Shown: positions 17,380-26,949, numbered from the stretch's first letter. The stretch is DNA of 64,000 nt from Ruminococcus flavefaciens (GCA_002310115.1 DBYI01000085.1:58064-122063), one strand, 5' to 3'. Numbers and translations are program-made. The notes: generated from the letters alone by a model not told the origin.

Positions 17380-19335
17380 TTATTCATCTTCATTTGTATA
17401 TTCTGTCGGGTCAAAATGTTTAAATTCCAAGTTGGTATCAATCCTAATTTCCTTAACAATCAAGGTACTTGAAGTATTGTTACTCTTATTTGTCAAATCA
17501 GACTCTAAAACGATACCACTTCTCAAATCTACGACCATTTCAAGATCAATACTATCATTTTCAACGTAGATAACGGCACATTCCCTGCCAAACCTTTCTT
17601 CAACATCACGAATTATCCATTGATCGAAATAAACTAAATCACTAATTATAGCACTAGGATATAAGCATTCCTGCTCTTTTGCTCCCATAGGATAATCTGC
17701 AAAGTTGCAACAATCATTCAGCATTTCATTTTCGATGTAGAAAATATAACGATAATTATCAGGAAGATATATATTATTGTAATCTATTACATCTGATTGC
17801 TCTATAAAATAAGTTTTGTGCTCTTCGTTTACATGAATCCATTCATTATTATCCTGATAAAATACCGTATGATCATAATAATCATCATGAATAAACTCAT
17901 GTTCCTTATAGAAATTATTATTTCTGTTATCTGCAATGGAATGATTTGTACCGCTCCATCTACTACCATCCTCTGCGTCACCGCTTACAGTATACGTAAC
18001 GTCTGCCGTATCAAAATAGCGGAACGAATTTAGCATTATATGATAGATATAGCTTTTATTTTCAAGGCAATTCAGAGTATTATGACTTTCTGCATTCATT
18101 ATCTGCTGAATATACTTCTCTCTGTCGACTTTTTTAAATGGATAGGTACCGTTGTACATATCATAACTAAGCTGTGATTGAAGTTCCTGCGCCTCTTCTT
18201 CATTTGAGCATACTTTCATTTCGTGAAGCTGAAGATCTGCAAACTCAGTATTATCATCGTTTTCGTAAGCCATTGTCTGCTTTTCTTCTATATCCTTATT
18301 GCTTTCATCTATTCTTTTCTCGACTTCGTCCATAATGTTGTAGTTCGCTATTTTCCAGCCGAATACATCTTCCTTCAAAAGAAAATCAGCATAGATCAGC
18401 ATTCCGTCATCACGCTGATAAATTCTACTGCATACCAAGCTCTGCATATCACTTTCATCATAATCTGGATAAGCCAGATCAAGCTCAAGCTCATCGTTAA
18501 ATGCATCAGTACTATCGTCAAATACAGATGATATGAGTTTATAATTACTGAAATCGTATACTTCATGGAACTTGTACTTATACGACATATCATCGTCAAT
18601 ATGATCTGCAAGAACTACACCATTATAGGCTATAAATGGTCTTAAACGCCTTCCTGCCTTACTGTCATCTGAAAAGTCTTTACCGTCTTCGTATGCGCCA
18701 AGATCACCTTCAAAAAAATAATAAGAACTAAGCTTCGATGCAAACGTAGCGCCCATAAATTTAGCGATCTTTTCTGGATCATTGAGCTTTTCGTCCGTTA
18801 CCTTGTAGTAAGTAAAATCTTTCTTATACATTTCTCCTGTTTCAGGATTTACAGCGTCTCTATAGAAAACAACACCTATTTCGCTCTCGGCTCCGTCATC
18901 TGCGATATAAAGTTCTCTCATAATATGCTCAAAATTATCAACAAGCACATCTACATCAGCATTCATCTTATCTTCTTCGATCTCATTAACCATAGTAGAC
19001 TGACTTGTATTACTGCTGTCATCTATATCCACATTCGGTATTCTGCTGTTCTTAGCCAAAAGCAGCCCACCTGCAAGTCCGCTCACAAGTACAAGTGCAG
19101 CCGCTACTGCGCTTATTCCGCGATAAAGCATCGGTCTGCGATAACGCTCAACTCCAGAAGCTTCAATTGTAAAGCCTTCGTCAGACTCCTCCATGGCCTT
19201 GAGTTGCTGATACTTCTGTTGACTTATCTTATATATTTTTTCTTTTTCTTTTCTGCCAGCAGCTGGATATTTTTCTGATATCCTTTCGATATCCTTTTCT
19301 ATTCTACTAAACATCATATCAAGATCATCTTTCAT
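17380..19335 (-). CDS. large single-pass membrane protein, candidate anti-sigma factor
   Basis: I do not recognise a named family. The 651-residue protein has a charged cytoplasmic N-terminus of about 70 residues containing a lysine- and glutamate-rich helix, one membrane segment at about residues 73-93 (ISAVAAALVLVSGLAGGLLL), and an outside part of roughly 550 residues rich in Asp, Glu, Asn and Tyr. It starts 12 bp after the ECF sigma factor gene, so the two form a sigma and partner pair. This layout is that of a membrane anti-sigma factor with a sensor domain, but no zinc-binding anti-sigma motif is visible. The outer part could bind a polymer or cation; that is inference. Confidence 0.6.
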   Translation of the reverse strand: MKDDLDMMFSRIEKDIERISEKYPAAGRKEKEKIYKISQQKYQQLKAMEESDEGFTIEASGVERYRRPMLYRGISAVAAALVLVSGLAGGLLLAKNSRIPNVDIDDSSNTSQSTMVNEIEEDKMNADVDVLVDNFEHIMRELYIADDGAESEIGVVFYRDAVNPETGEMYKKDFTYYKVTDEKLNDPEKIAKFMGATFASKLSSYYFFEGDLGAYEDGKDFSDDSKAGRRLRPFIAYNGVVLADHIDDDMSYKYKFHEVYDFSNYKLISSVFDDSTDAFNDELELDLAYPDYDESDMQSLVCSRIYQRDDGMLIYADFLLKEDVFGWKIANYNIMDEVEKRIDESNKDIEEKQTMAYENDDNTEFADLQLHEMKVCSNEEEAQELQSQLSYDMYNGTYPFKKVDREKYIQQIMNAESHNTLNCLENKSYIYHIMLNSFRYFDTADVTYTVSGDAEDGSRWSGTNHSIADNRNNNFYKEHEFIHDDYYDHTVFYQDNNEWIHVNEEHKTYFIEQSDVIDYNNIYLPDNYRYIFYIENEMLNDCCNFADYPMGAKEQECLYPSAIISDLVYFDQWIIRDVEERFGRECAVIYVENDSIDLEMVVDLRSGIVLESDLTNKSNNTSSTLIVKEIRIDTNLEFKHFDPTEYTNEDE

Positions 19336-19347
19336 GTATATCTCTCC

Positions 19348-19908
19348 TTATCTTGCAAATCCCACTTCATGGAGCATGTCTTTCAATCTTTTAATCGCCC
19401 TGCTGCACCTTGTCCTAACATTATCTGAAGACAGTTCGACTATTTTCGCAATTTCCTTTGAGCTCCTGCCATAGAAATACTTCTGTATTATTATTGTGGA
19501 ATCGGGCTCGCCAAGCTGCTCTACCGTATCGTATAGCAGCTGCCTGAGCTCAGACTGCTCCGTCGAAACTACTATATCCTCGTCCGATACGAACTCTTCG
19601 TTCTCCTCGAGTGATACGCTCCTTGAAGTATGTCTTGCAACCCTTCTATATGTATCAACTGCCTTCCTACGAGCCACAGAAGCTGTAAAGGCTTTGATAT
19701 TTCCGCTTATTTCCTCCTGTTTGTCAAAAAAAAGGAAACACTGTGCAAAAACATCTCCTACACACTCATCTATATCTTCAACTGATGCAAAACCTTTAAG
19801 ACGTGAATATACTATAGTGTAAACATAGTTGAAGTATTTATCATAAAAGGCACGTTGCCCACGTTCAGGCTTAGTCTTTAATAAATGCTGCATCTCTTTT
19901 TCAGTCAT
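19348..19908 (-). CDS. ECF-type RNA polymerase sigma factor
   Basis: ECF sigma factors direct RNA polymerase to stress or signal-specific promoters. The 186-residue protein has a region 2 (RAFYDKYFNYVYTIVYSRL, then CVGDVFAQCFLFF and AFTASVARRKAVDTYRR) and a region 4 helix-turn-helix (IIQKYFYGRSSKEIAKIV, then VRTRCSRAIKRLKDML). It lacks regions 1 and 3. The membrane protein gene follows after 12 bp and is probably its regulator. A perfect 15-bp palindrome lies about 65 bp before the start and may be part of its own control. The regulon is unknown. Confidence 0.9.
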   Translation of the reverse strand: MTEKEMQHLLKTKPERGQRAFYDKYFNYVYTIVYSRLKGFASVEDIDECVGDVFAQCFLFFDKQEEISGNIKAFTASVARRKAVDTYRRVARHTSRSVSLEENEEFVSDEDIVVSTEQSELRQLLYDTVEQLGEPDSTIIIQKYFYGRSSKEIAKIVELSSDNVRTRCSRAIKRLKDMLHEVGFAR

Positions 19909-19970
19909 AGTTCAACACTCCTATTATGCACATTCTGTATTTCCCCTTTCACTAATACAAATCGTTAATG

Positions 19971-19985
19971 AGTTACATTATGTAA
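19971..19985. promoter_or_regulatory. 15-bp palindrome upstream of the ECF sigma gene
   Basis: GTTACAT T ATGTAAC is a perfect odd palindrome 63 bp before the sigma gene start and 169 bp before plsY. It could be an operator, or its TGTAAC half could be an ECF-type -35 box. Confidence 0.45.
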
Positions 19986-20153
19986 CACTCAAAACATTAT
20001 TTTTTATTTTTAACAATTATTATTTGCGGAGATACAAAAAATTTCTGCAGGGTATTTACTTTTTCGAGCAAATATGGTATGATAAGAAGTACTAAAAAAC
20101 GCATCGTCATTTTTTGCAGCTCAGCTGCTTTTTCCCTGGGGGGGATCATTTTT

Positions 20154-20789
20154 ATGCAAATTCTTCTGTGTGCCCTGCTCGGATACTTCTTCGGCAATAT
20201 CAATCCTGCCTTTATCATTGCTAAATTCAAGGGATTTGATATCCGTGAAAGAGGCTCGGGCAATGCCGGCGCATCAAATACAGTAATAACCATAGGCAAG
20301 AAAGCCGGTCTGCTAGTGGCCCTTTTTGATATCTTCAAAGCCGTTGCAGCTTCGACGCTTGCTGCATACCTTTTTCCTCAGATCAAGTTTGCAAAAATAC
20401 TGTCGGGCTCATGTTGTATACTCGGACATATCTTCCCTGTACTTATGAAATTTCATGGAGGAAAAGGGCTTGCTTCACTAGGTGGTACAATACTTGCATT
20501 CAATCCACTGATCTTCTCTCTTCTTCTTCTTTTTGAAATAGTCTTGGGATTCTCAGTAGATTATGTTTGCGTCGTTCCTGTTACGGGTTCAATCATTTTT
20601 ACCCTTATGTATGCGTTCATCACAGGAGATCCTGTGGGAACAATTATTCTTTCTGTTGTAGACCTTGTTATTTTATACAAGCATATCGAAAACTTTAAAC
20701 GTATTCAGAACGGAACTGAAGCGCATATCAGTTTCCTGTGGAAAAAGGAACAGGAGATTGCTCGCATCAAGAAAAACACCAACGATTGA
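20154..20789 (+). CDS. plsY: acyl-phosphate:glycerol-3-phosphate acyltransferase
   Basis: PlsY makes lysophosphatidic acid from acyl-phosphate and glycerol 3-phosphate in the membrane, the first step of phospholipid synthesis in most Gram-positive bacteria. From the ATG at 20154 the protein has 211 residues, the family length, and several hydrophobic segments. The three substrate loops are visible: GNINPAFIIAK with RERGSGNAGASN, then the second motif FHGGKGLASLGG, then a late HIENFKRIQNGTE. The open frame extends 25 codons upstream, but that part carries no family similarity, and the G-rich stretch at 20138-20144 may serve as ribosome site. It stands alone before a terminator. Confidence 0.92.
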   Translation: MQILLCALLGYFFGNINPAFIIAKFKGFDIRERGSGNAGASNTVITIGKKAGLLVALFDIFKAVAASTLAAYLFPQIKFAKILSGSCCILGHIFPVLMKFHGGKGLASLGGTILAFNPLIFSLLLLFEIVLGFSVDYVCVVPVTGSIIFTLMYAFITGDPVGTIILSVVDLVILYKHIENFKRIQNGTEAHISFLWKKEQEIARIKKNTND

Positions 20790-20793
20790 AAGA

Positions 20794-20816
20794 AAAGTCC
20801 CTTCGGGGGCTTTTTT
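20794..20816 (+). terminator. terminator of plsY
   Basis: An AAAGTCCC/GGGGCTTT stem closed by a TTCG tetraloop is followed by T6, 4 bp after the plsY stop. Confidence 0.9.
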
Positions 20817-20866
20817 ATGCGTAAGCCGCAACGCATTGTATAAAGCGGCAGTTAGGAGTTATTTAT

Positions 20867-22222
20867 ATGCATAGCAAATCCGCAGATATGTGCGAAGGAC
20901 CTCTTGTCAGTAAGATAATTTTCTATACTATACCTATCATACTGACAGGTATATTGCAGCTTCTCTTCAACGCCGCTGATTTAGTTGTTGTCGGGCAGTG
21001 CAACGGAAGCAATTCTGTTGGCGCTGTTGGCGCTACGGGAGCTCTGATAAACCTTATTGTCAATCTTTTCATCGGCCTTTCAGTCGGTGCAGGTGTTACA
21101 GTAGCCCACGGAATAGGCTCTGGCAGAAGTGAAGATGTACACAGAACCGTCCATACAGCTATACCTACAGCTGTGATATGTGGAGCTATTCTTACTGTTG
21201 TTGGAGTACTGTTCTCTGAAACTTTTCTTCGTCTTATGGACACTCACCCTGATCAGCTTTATCTTGCAGCTTCATATATGAGAATATACTTCTGTGGAAC
21301 TATCGCAAGTATGCTGTACAATTTCGGGTCAGCAATACTCAGAGCCGCAGGTGATACGAAAAGTCCTCTGTACTATCTGACTGCTGCAGGCTTCCTCAAT
21401 ATTATCCTTAACCTGATATTTGTAATAGCTTTCAAAATGAACGTTGCAGGCGTTGCTCTTGCTACAGTAATATCACAAACACTTTCAGCTGCACTTGTAG
21501 TAAGAGCTCTGATGAAACGAGATGACGCTTGCAGACTTGAACTGAAAAAGATACACATTTACGGAAGGCAACTGAAAAGAATATTCCAGATCGGCTTCCC
21601 AGCAGGTCTTCAATCATCTATTTTTGCAATTTCTAATGTTATAATTCAATCATCAATAAACTCATTCGGTCCAATCGTTAACTCAGGCAACGCCGCAGCT
21701 CAGAATATCGAAGGTTTTGTATACACATCAATGAATTCCTACAGTCAAACCGCACTTAACTTCACTGGCCAGAACTACGGTGCTGGAAAGCTCGATCGTA
21801 TACGCAAGATAATGTGGATATGTCTTATAGCTGTATTCTGTACAGGAGCATTTCTAGGTCTTACTGCATTGTTCTTTGGAAAGCCCCTGCTTTCTATTTA
21901 TCTTCCAGATTCCAAAGAAGCTATAAAACACGGATTGGTTCGTATGACATATATAATGGTCCCCTATTTTCTCTGTGGTCTCATGGATGTTACAACAGGT
22001 CTTATCCGTGGTTTGGGAAGGTCTGTGCTGCCTATGTTAATTACCGTTATAGGAGTAGTCGGTATACGCCTTGGATGGATATATTTAGTATTCAGAATGC
22101 CTGCATATCACTCAGTCAAAAGTCTTTACTTCTCATATACCATTTCTTGGATAGTTACATTCGCTGTTGAACTCGGTGTTTTCCTTTATATTATGCGAAA
22201 GCTGAAAAAACAAAAAATTTGA
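20867..22222 (+). CDS. MATE family multidrug or metabolite exporter
   Basis: MATE transporters export cationic compounds using a sodium or proton gradient. The 451-residue protein has about 12 hydrophobic segments in two halves. It starts with the usual EGPLVSKIIFYTIPIILTG, with NAADLVVVGQ and GAVGATGALINLIVNLFIGL in the first half, and FQIGFPAGLQSSIFAISNVI at the start of the second. A TAGGAG ribosome site lies about 10 nt upstream. It is transcribed alone and ends at a strong bidirectional terminator shared with the rubrerythrin gene. The substrate cannot be told from the sequence. Confidence 0.92.
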   Translation: MHSKSADMCEGPLVSKIIFYTIPIILTGILQLLFNAADLVVVGQCNGSNSVGAVGATGALINLIVNLFIGLSVGAGVTVAHGIGSGRSEDVHRTVHTAIPTAVICGAILTVVGVLFSETFLRLMDTHPDQLYLAASYMRIYFCGTIASMLYNFGSAILRAAGDTKSPLYYLTAAGFLNIILNLIFVIAFKMNVAGVALATVISQTLSAALVVRALMKRDDACRLELKKIHIYGRQLKRIFQIGFPAGLQSSIFAISNVIIQSSINSFGPIVNSGNAAAQNIEGFVYTSMNSYSQTALNFTGQNYGAGKLDRIRKIMWICLIAVFCTGAFLGLTALFFGKPLLSIYLPDSKEAIKHGLVRMTYIMVPYFLCGLMDVTTGLIRGLGRSVLPMLITVIGVVGIRLGWIYLVFRMPAYHSVKSLYFSYTISWIVTFAVELGVFLYIMRKLKKQKI

Positions 22223-22233
22223 TATTCACCAAA

Positions 22234-22266
22234 TAAGGGCGGCTTATGCCGCCCTTAACATTTTTT
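22234..22266. terminator. terminator between the MATE gene and rubrerythrin
   Basis: A perfect 10-bp stem (TAAGGGCGGC / GCCGCCCTTA) with a TTAT loop lies between two convergent genes. T-rich DNA on the plus side and AT-rich DNA on the other suggest it serves both. Confidence 0.88.
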
Positions 22267-22873
22267 ACATTTCCGGTGAAGTAAATGCCGCTTCGTACTC
22301 ACGTATAAAATATCCCTGTATTGCTCTGCAAACAGGACACTCCCTGGGTGGTTCACTTCCCTTGTGAATATGACCGCAATTCAAACATATCCATGTCTGT
22401 TCAGTATTATCATCTCTGAACAGATTACCGCTCCGCAACAAATCTCCATAATACTTGAACCTAGTATTATGGGTATTTTCAATCTCAGCTATCATTTGGA
22501 ATTTAGATGCAATATCAGTAAATCCCTCATCTGCTGCTATTCTTGCAAAATCCGGATAGACTATACTGTATTCCTTTTCCTCCTCACCAGCCGATGCATC
22601 AAGCAACTGCTGTATATCTTCAAATACATCAGCTGGAAAGCCTGCAGTGATTTCAATTTCTCTACCTGCAGAATCCTTAAGAAGCTTCCAGAACACTATA
22701 CCATGACGCTCTTCCTGTTCAGCAGTAAAGCGGAACATTCTCTCAATACTCACAAGTTTCTGCTGCTGAGCTATAAGAGCAGCTTGATAGTAGCGCTGAC
22801 GAGCCTGACACTCTCCAGCAAAAGCTCTCATTAGATTTAATCTGGTCTGACTTTCATCAAAATTTATCTGCAT
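22265..22873 (-). CDS. rubrerythrin
   Basis: Rubrerythrins reduce hydrogen peroxide in anaerobes through a di-iron site fed by a rubredoxin-like iron. In this 202-residue protein the N-terminal ferritin-like four-helix domain has the ligands in AFAGECQARQRY and TAEQEERHG and, in the second pair, ADEGFTDIASKF and EIENTHNTRF. A C-terminal rubredoxin-like domain follows with CLNCGHIH and CPVCRAIQGYF. The two domains and their order are those of classical rubrerythrin. An AAGGAGG site precedes the start. It follows the zinc-ribbon gene and probably shares its promoter. Together with the nearby oxygen-sensitive hydrogenase, this fits a strict anaerobe. Confidence 0.95.
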   Translation of the reverse strand: MQINFDESQTRLNLMRAFAGECQARQRYYQAALIAQQQKLVSIERMFRFTAEQEERHGIVFWKLLKDSAGREIEITAGFPADVFEDIQQLLDASAGEEEKEYSIVYPDFARIAADEGFTDIASKFQMIAEIENTHNTRFKYYGDLLRSGNLFRDDNTEQTWICLNCGHIHKGSEPPRECPVCRAIQGYFIREYEAAFTSPEM

Positions 22874-22918
22874 TAATACTACCTCCTTTTTAAGGTAGTA
22901 TCTGTAATTTACTTTGTA

Positions 22919-23140
22919 TTATTCATCGAGTATTGTATAACGATACTGCATAATATTTTCGGGATTCTTTAAACGTATATTCTGAATATGTCCGCACTGT
23001 GGACAAGCGTCACAAATAACCTGACTCCTCTTTGGTTTAAGTTTTTTCTCTTCACCCTCAGGATAGAACTGAACGGAGTAAGGGGTGAGCAAGGTTCCCC
23101 TAACAACCTTTGCAGCGCAAAATTCACATACATTATCCAT
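22919..23140 (-). CDS. small zinc-ribbon protein
   Basis: The product has 73 residues with two cysteine pairs, CEFC near the N-terminus and CDACPQCGHI in the second half, so it probably binds one zinc or iron ion. The frame opens two codons earlier, but the ATG at 23138-23140 stands 6 nt after AGGAGG and is chosen. I cannot name a family with certainty. It is the first gene after the promoter at 23177-23205 and lies 45 bp before rubrerythrin, so a role in the same redox response, perhaps as an electron carrier or regulator, is possible but not shown. Confidence 0.7.
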   Translation of the reverse strand: MDNVCEFCAAKVVRGTLLTPYSVQFYPEGEEKKLKPKRSQVICDACPQCGHIQNIRLKNPENIMQYRYTILDE

Positions 23141-23176
23141 AAACATCCTCCTGATCTCATATCATTCTTTTATATC

Positions 23177-23205
23177 ATTATATCACTTTATACATTATCT
23201 GTCAA
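23177..23205 (-). promoter_or_regulatory. promoter of the zinc-ribbon and rubrerythrin genes
   Basis: TTGACA (23200-23205) and TATAAT (23177-23182) are both perfect and 17 bp apart on the minus strand. The -35 box abuts the T-run of the hydA terminator. Confidence 0.88.
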
Positions 23206-23236
23206 TAAAAAAAGAGCGGACAATATGCCCGCTCTT
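23205..23236 (-). terminator. terminator of the hydCBA operon
   Basis: An AAGAGCGG/CCGCTCTT stem with a 9-nt loop is followed on the minus strand by T7, about 20 bp after the hydA stop. Confidence 0.88.
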
Positions 23237-23255
23237 CAATGAATTCAGCTTTTAA

Positions 23256-25004
23256 TTATATTTCATTAACTTTTCTCTTAACATAAGATGTGTGGAGAAC
23301 TTCATGTGCCTTGTGGCTGCCTGGCTTCTCAAAGAACTCTTCGTAAACCTTCTTTATTGCAGGGTTCTCGTGTGACTGTCTGATAGGCATTGACTTGTCG
23401 AGGTTATAAAGAACCTTAGCTCTTTCTTCTCTAATGTCAACAAAGTTTCTAACGCCCATAGGAACCTGAGGCTGACCGCCGCCGTTTACACAGCCGCCGG
23501 GACAAGCCATAACTTCAACGAACTGAGCATCGCACTTGCCTGCTCTGATATCATCAAGTACCTTTCTTGCATTTGCAAGACCGCTTGTAACGATAACCTT
23601 TACATTGTTACCTGCAACATTGTATGTTGCTTCCTTGATGTCCTTAGTTCCACGAACCTCTGGAAGATCTGTAAGATTCTCGCCTGTGAGTGTATGAACA
23701 GCTGTTCTGAGAGCAGCCTCCATTACACCGCCTGTAGCACCAAAGATTACAGCAGCACCTGTTGAAATTCCGAGCGGATCATCAAATTTCTCCTCAGGAA
23801 GTGAGTTGAAGAGGATACCAGCACGCTCAATCATTCTGCCAAGCTCACGTGTTGTGAGAGCATAATCAACATCAGGTACGCCTGCAGCGCTCTGATCTGG
23901 TCTACCAATCTCGAACTTCTTAGCTGTACATGGCATAATAGATACCATAACAATATTCTTTGGATCAATACCCATCTTCTGAGCCCAGTATGTTTTAGCT
24001 GTTGCACCGAACATCTGCTGAGGAGACTTACAAGTTGAAAGATGATCGATAAGATCCGGATAATAATGCTCACAGAACTTAACCCATCCTGGTGAACATG
24101 ATGTTATGAGAGGAAGTGTTCCGCCGTTTGTGAAACGATCGAGGAACTCATTAGCCTCTTCCATAATTGTAAGGTCAGCAGCAAAGTCAGTATCGAATAC
24201 TTTATCAAATCCGAGTCTGCGGAGTGCAGCTGCCATTTTGCCTTCTGCATTTGTACCGATAGGATTGCCGAAACACTCAGCAAGGCCTGCACGAACAGCA
24301 GGAGCAGTCTGAACAATAACTGTCTTTTCAGGATCAGCAATTGCTGCCATAACTTCCTTAGTATAGTCCTTCTCTGAAAGAGCTCCAACAGGACATACAG
24401 CGATACACTGTCCGCATGAAACACAGCTTGTCTCGCCAAGGCCCATGTCAAATGCAGAACCGATATATGTCTTGAATCCACGCTCGTTTGCTCCGATAAC
24501 GCCAATTCCCTGTGTCTTTGCACATACTGCAACGCAGCGACGACAAAGGATACACTTATTATTGTCACGATACATATGAGGAGCGGTATTGTCAACTTCG
24601 TATTCATTCTTTACGCCGTCGTAAACTGTAGCATCCTCTACGCCGTAATCTTTAGCAAGCTTCTGAAGCTCACAGTTGCCGCTTCTTACACATGAGAGAC
24701 ACTTTCTGTCATGTGTAGAAAGAATAAGCTCAAGCGTTCTCTTTCTTGATTCGATAACTTTTGGTGAGCTTGTAAGGATTTCCATATTGTTGGAACAGGG
24801 GTATACACAGCCTGCTACCAGACGGAAGCCTCTGCCCTCGTTTACTTCTGTAACGCAGATACGGCAGGCACCGATCTCGTTGATCTCCTTCATATAGCAA
24901 AGTGTAGGAATTTCAAAGCCTGCCATATGAGCAGCCTCAAGAACAGTGGTGCCCTTGGGAACTTCTAATTCAACACCGTTGATTTTAACTGTAATATTTT
25001 CCAT
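23256..25004 (-). CDS. hydA: [FeFe] hydrogenase catalytic subunit HydA
   Basis: HydA reduces protons to hydrogen at the H-cluster in the cytosol. In the 582-residue protein an N-terminal plant-type [2Fe-2S] domain has cysteines at about residues 37, 48, 51 and 67. A histidine-ligated cluster region follows near CLSCVRSGNC, then two [4Fe-4S] motifs (CILCRRCVAVC and CVSCGQCIAVC, about 152-205). The H-cluster motifs are ITSCSPGW (about 301), IMPCTAKKFE (about 357) and MACPGGCVNGGGQP near residue 505. The ATG at 25002-25004 is preferred over the GTG one codon earlier. It is the third gene after hydC and hydB, giving the trimeric NAD- and ferredoxin-linked type known in Ruminococcus albus and Thermotoga. 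Confidence 0.95.
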   Translation of the reverse strand: MENITVKINGVELEVPKGTTVLEAAHMAGFEIPTLCYMKEINEIGACRICVTEVNEGRGFRLVAGCVYPCSNNMEILTSSPKVIESRKRTLELILSTHDRKCLSCVRSGNCELQKLAKDYGVEDATVYDGVKNEYEVDNTAPHMYRDNNKCILCRRCVAVCAKTQGIGVIGANERGFKTYIGSAFDMGLGETSCVSCGQCIAVCPVGALSEKDYTKEVMAAIADPEKTVIVQTAPAVRAGLAECFGNPIGTNAEGKMAAALRRLGFDKVFDTDFAADLTIMEEANEFLDRFTNGGTLPLITSCSPGWVKFCEHYYPDLIDHLSTCKSPQQMFGATAKTYWAQKMGIDPKNIVMVSIMPCTAKKFEIGRPDQSAAGVPDVDYALTTRELGRMIERAGILFNSLPEEKFDDPLGISTGAAVIFGATGGVMEAALRTAVHTLTGENLTDLPEVRGTKDIKEATYNVAGNNVKVIVTSGLANARKVLDDIRAGKCDAQFVEVMACPGGCVNGGGQPQVPMGVRNFVDIREERAKVLYNLDKSMPIRQSHENPAIKKVYEEFFEKPGSHKAHEVLHTSYVKRKVNEI

Positions 25005-25018
25005 CACTATTCCTCCGC

Positions 25019-26917
25019 TTACTTCTTGATGATTGCCTTGAACTTACATGTAGCGATACAAGCACCGCACTTCACACACTTACTCTTATCGATTTCCATT
25101 GCAGCAAGCTTCTTGCCAGGTGCAATGTAATCAGTTCTTGTGATAGCGGAAGCAGGACACTGCTTAGCACACATACCGCAACCAATACACTTATCCTTTT
25201 CAATCTCAAAGCTGAGGAGGTCCTTACAAACACCTGCAGGACACTTCTTATCAACAACGTGAGCAATATACTCATCGCGGAAACATCTAAGTGTTGAGAG
25301 AACAGGGTTCGGAGCTGTCTGTCCGAGACCACAAAGTGAGTTAGCCTTTATATGGTAAGCAAGTTCTTCGAGCTTATCAAGATCCTCGAGAGTTCCCTTG
25401 CCCTTTGTGATTTTGTCAAGTATTTCCCACATTCTCTTTGTTCCGATTCTACATGGTGTACATTTACCACATGACTCATCAACAGTAAATTCAAGGAAGA
25501 ACTTAGCAATATCGACCATACAGTTGTCTTCATCCATAACGATGAGACCGCCTGAACCCATCATTGAACCAATGCCAATGAGGTTATCGTAATCAATCGG
25601 GATATCGAAGTTAGAAGGATCAATACATCCGCCTGAAGGACCACCTGTCTGAGCAGCCTTGAACTTCTTACCATTAGGAATACCGCCGCCAATTTCTTCA
25701 ATTACTTCACGGAGAGTTGTACCCATAGGAACTTCTACGAGTCCTGTGTTCTTAATCTTTCCGCCAAGAGCAAATACCTTAGTTCCCTTTGACTTCTCAG
25801 TACCCATTGATGCAAACCAATCAGCACCATTAAGAATGATCTGAGGAATATTTGCATATGTCTCAACATTATTGAGAATAGTTGGTTTCTGGAAAAGACC
25901 TTTTTCTGCAGGGAAAGGAGGTCTCGGACGAGGCTCACCACGATTACCCTCGATAGATGTCATAAGAGCAGTCTCCTCACCACAAACGAAAGCACCTGCG
26001 CCAAGACGAAGGTCAATATCAAAGGAGAAATCTGATCCGAAAATGTTCTTGCCGAGCATACCATTTTCACGAGCCTGCTTAATAGCAATATTAAGACGCT
26101 CAACAGCGATAGGATATTCAGCACGAACATATATGTAACCCTGTGTAGCACCGATAGCATAACCAGCAATAGTCATTGCTTCGAGAACAACATGTGGATC
26201 ACCTTCAAGTACTGAACGATCCATAAATGCACCCGGATCACCCTCATCAGCGTTACAGCAAACGTACTTCTGATCTGCATTGGGAACTATGTTTCTTGCA
26301 AGCTTCCACTTCATACCAGTTGGGAATCCGCCGCCGCCTCTTCCACGGAGACCAGAATCGAGGATTGTCTGAATAACATCCTCAGGAGTCATCTCTGTAA
26401 GCACCTTTCCAAGAGCTGCATAACCGTCACGCCCAATGTACTCGTTGATGTTCTCTGGATTGATAACACCGCAGTTTCTGAGAGCTACACGATGCTGCTT
26501 TTTGTAGAATGAAGTATCGTCAAGAGACTTGATCTCATCACCAGCAACTGTCTCTTCATAGAGGAATTCCTTAACCGGATTGCCACCAATAAGATGCTCA
26601 TCAACGATACGAGGGATCTCGTCTACTTTTACACGTGAATAGAATGAACCCTCTGGGTAAACGATCATAATAGGTCCACGCTCGCAAAGTCCGAAACAAC
26701 CTGTCTTTACGATCTGAACTTTATCATTAAGTCCCTTTGCAGCAAATTCCTTTTCAAGCTCCTCGATTATCTTTGGTGAGCCCGAAGAAGTACATCCTGT
26801 ACCGCCGCAGACAAGGACGTGTCTTTCATATTTTGAAGAAGCATTGCCATGTGTTCTGAGAGCAACCTCGCCCTTCATGCTGTCTCTGACAACCTTGAGT
26901 TCTTCAAGAGTCTTCAT
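25019..26917 (-). CDS. hydB: hydrogenase flavoprotein subunit HydB (NuoF-like)
   Basis: HydB carries the FMN and NAD(H) site of the trimeric hydrogenase and is homologous to NuoF of complex I. In the 632-residue protein an N-terminal thioredoxin-like [2Fe-2S] domain has CGGTGC and GCFGLCERGP. The FMN and NADH fold has GRGGGGFPTGMKWKLA and CGEETALMTSIEGNRGEP. An iron-sulphur domain follows with ESCGKCTPCRIGTKR, and a C-terminal ferredoxin domain with CIGCGMCAKQCP and CVKCGACIATCK. It lies between hydC and hydA, 14 bp from the latter. The subunit set is that of electron-bifurcating hydrogenases, which use NADH and reduced ferredoxin together; bifurcation itself is inferred from family knowledge. 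Confidence 0.95.
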   Translation of the reverse strand: MKTLEELKVVRDSMKGEVALRTHGNASSKYERHVLVCGGTGCTSSGSPKIIEELEKEFAAKGLNDKVQIVKTGCFGLCERGPIMIVYPEGSFYSRVKVDEIPRIVDEHLIGGNPVKEFLYEETVAGDEIKSLDDTSFYKKQHRVALRNCGVINPENINEYIGRDGYAALGKVLTEMTPEDVIQTILDSGLRGRGGGGFPTGMKWKLARNIVPNADQKYVCCNADEGDPGAFMDRSVLEGDPHVVLEAMTIAGYAIGATQGYIYVRAEYPIAVERLNIAIKQARENGMLGKNIFGSDFSFDIDLRLGAGAFVCGEETALMTSIEGNRGEPRPRPPFPAEKGLFQKPTILNNVETYANIPQIILNGADWFASMGTEKSKGTKVFALGGKIKNTGLVEVPMGTTLREVIEEIGGGIPNGKKFKAAQTGGPSGGCIDPSNFDIPIDYDNLIGIGSMMGSGGLIVMDEDNCMVDIAKFFLEFTVDESCGKCTPCRIGTKRMWEILDKITKGKGTLEDLDKLEELAYHIKANSLCGLGQTAPNPVLSTLRCFRDEYIAHVVDKKCPAGVCKDLLSFEIEKDKCIGCGMCAKQCPASAITRTDYIAPGKKLAAMEIDKSKCVKCGACIATCKFKAIIKK

Positions 26918-26949
26918 AAGTTAACCTCCTAAATGGTAAATGTTTGGAA

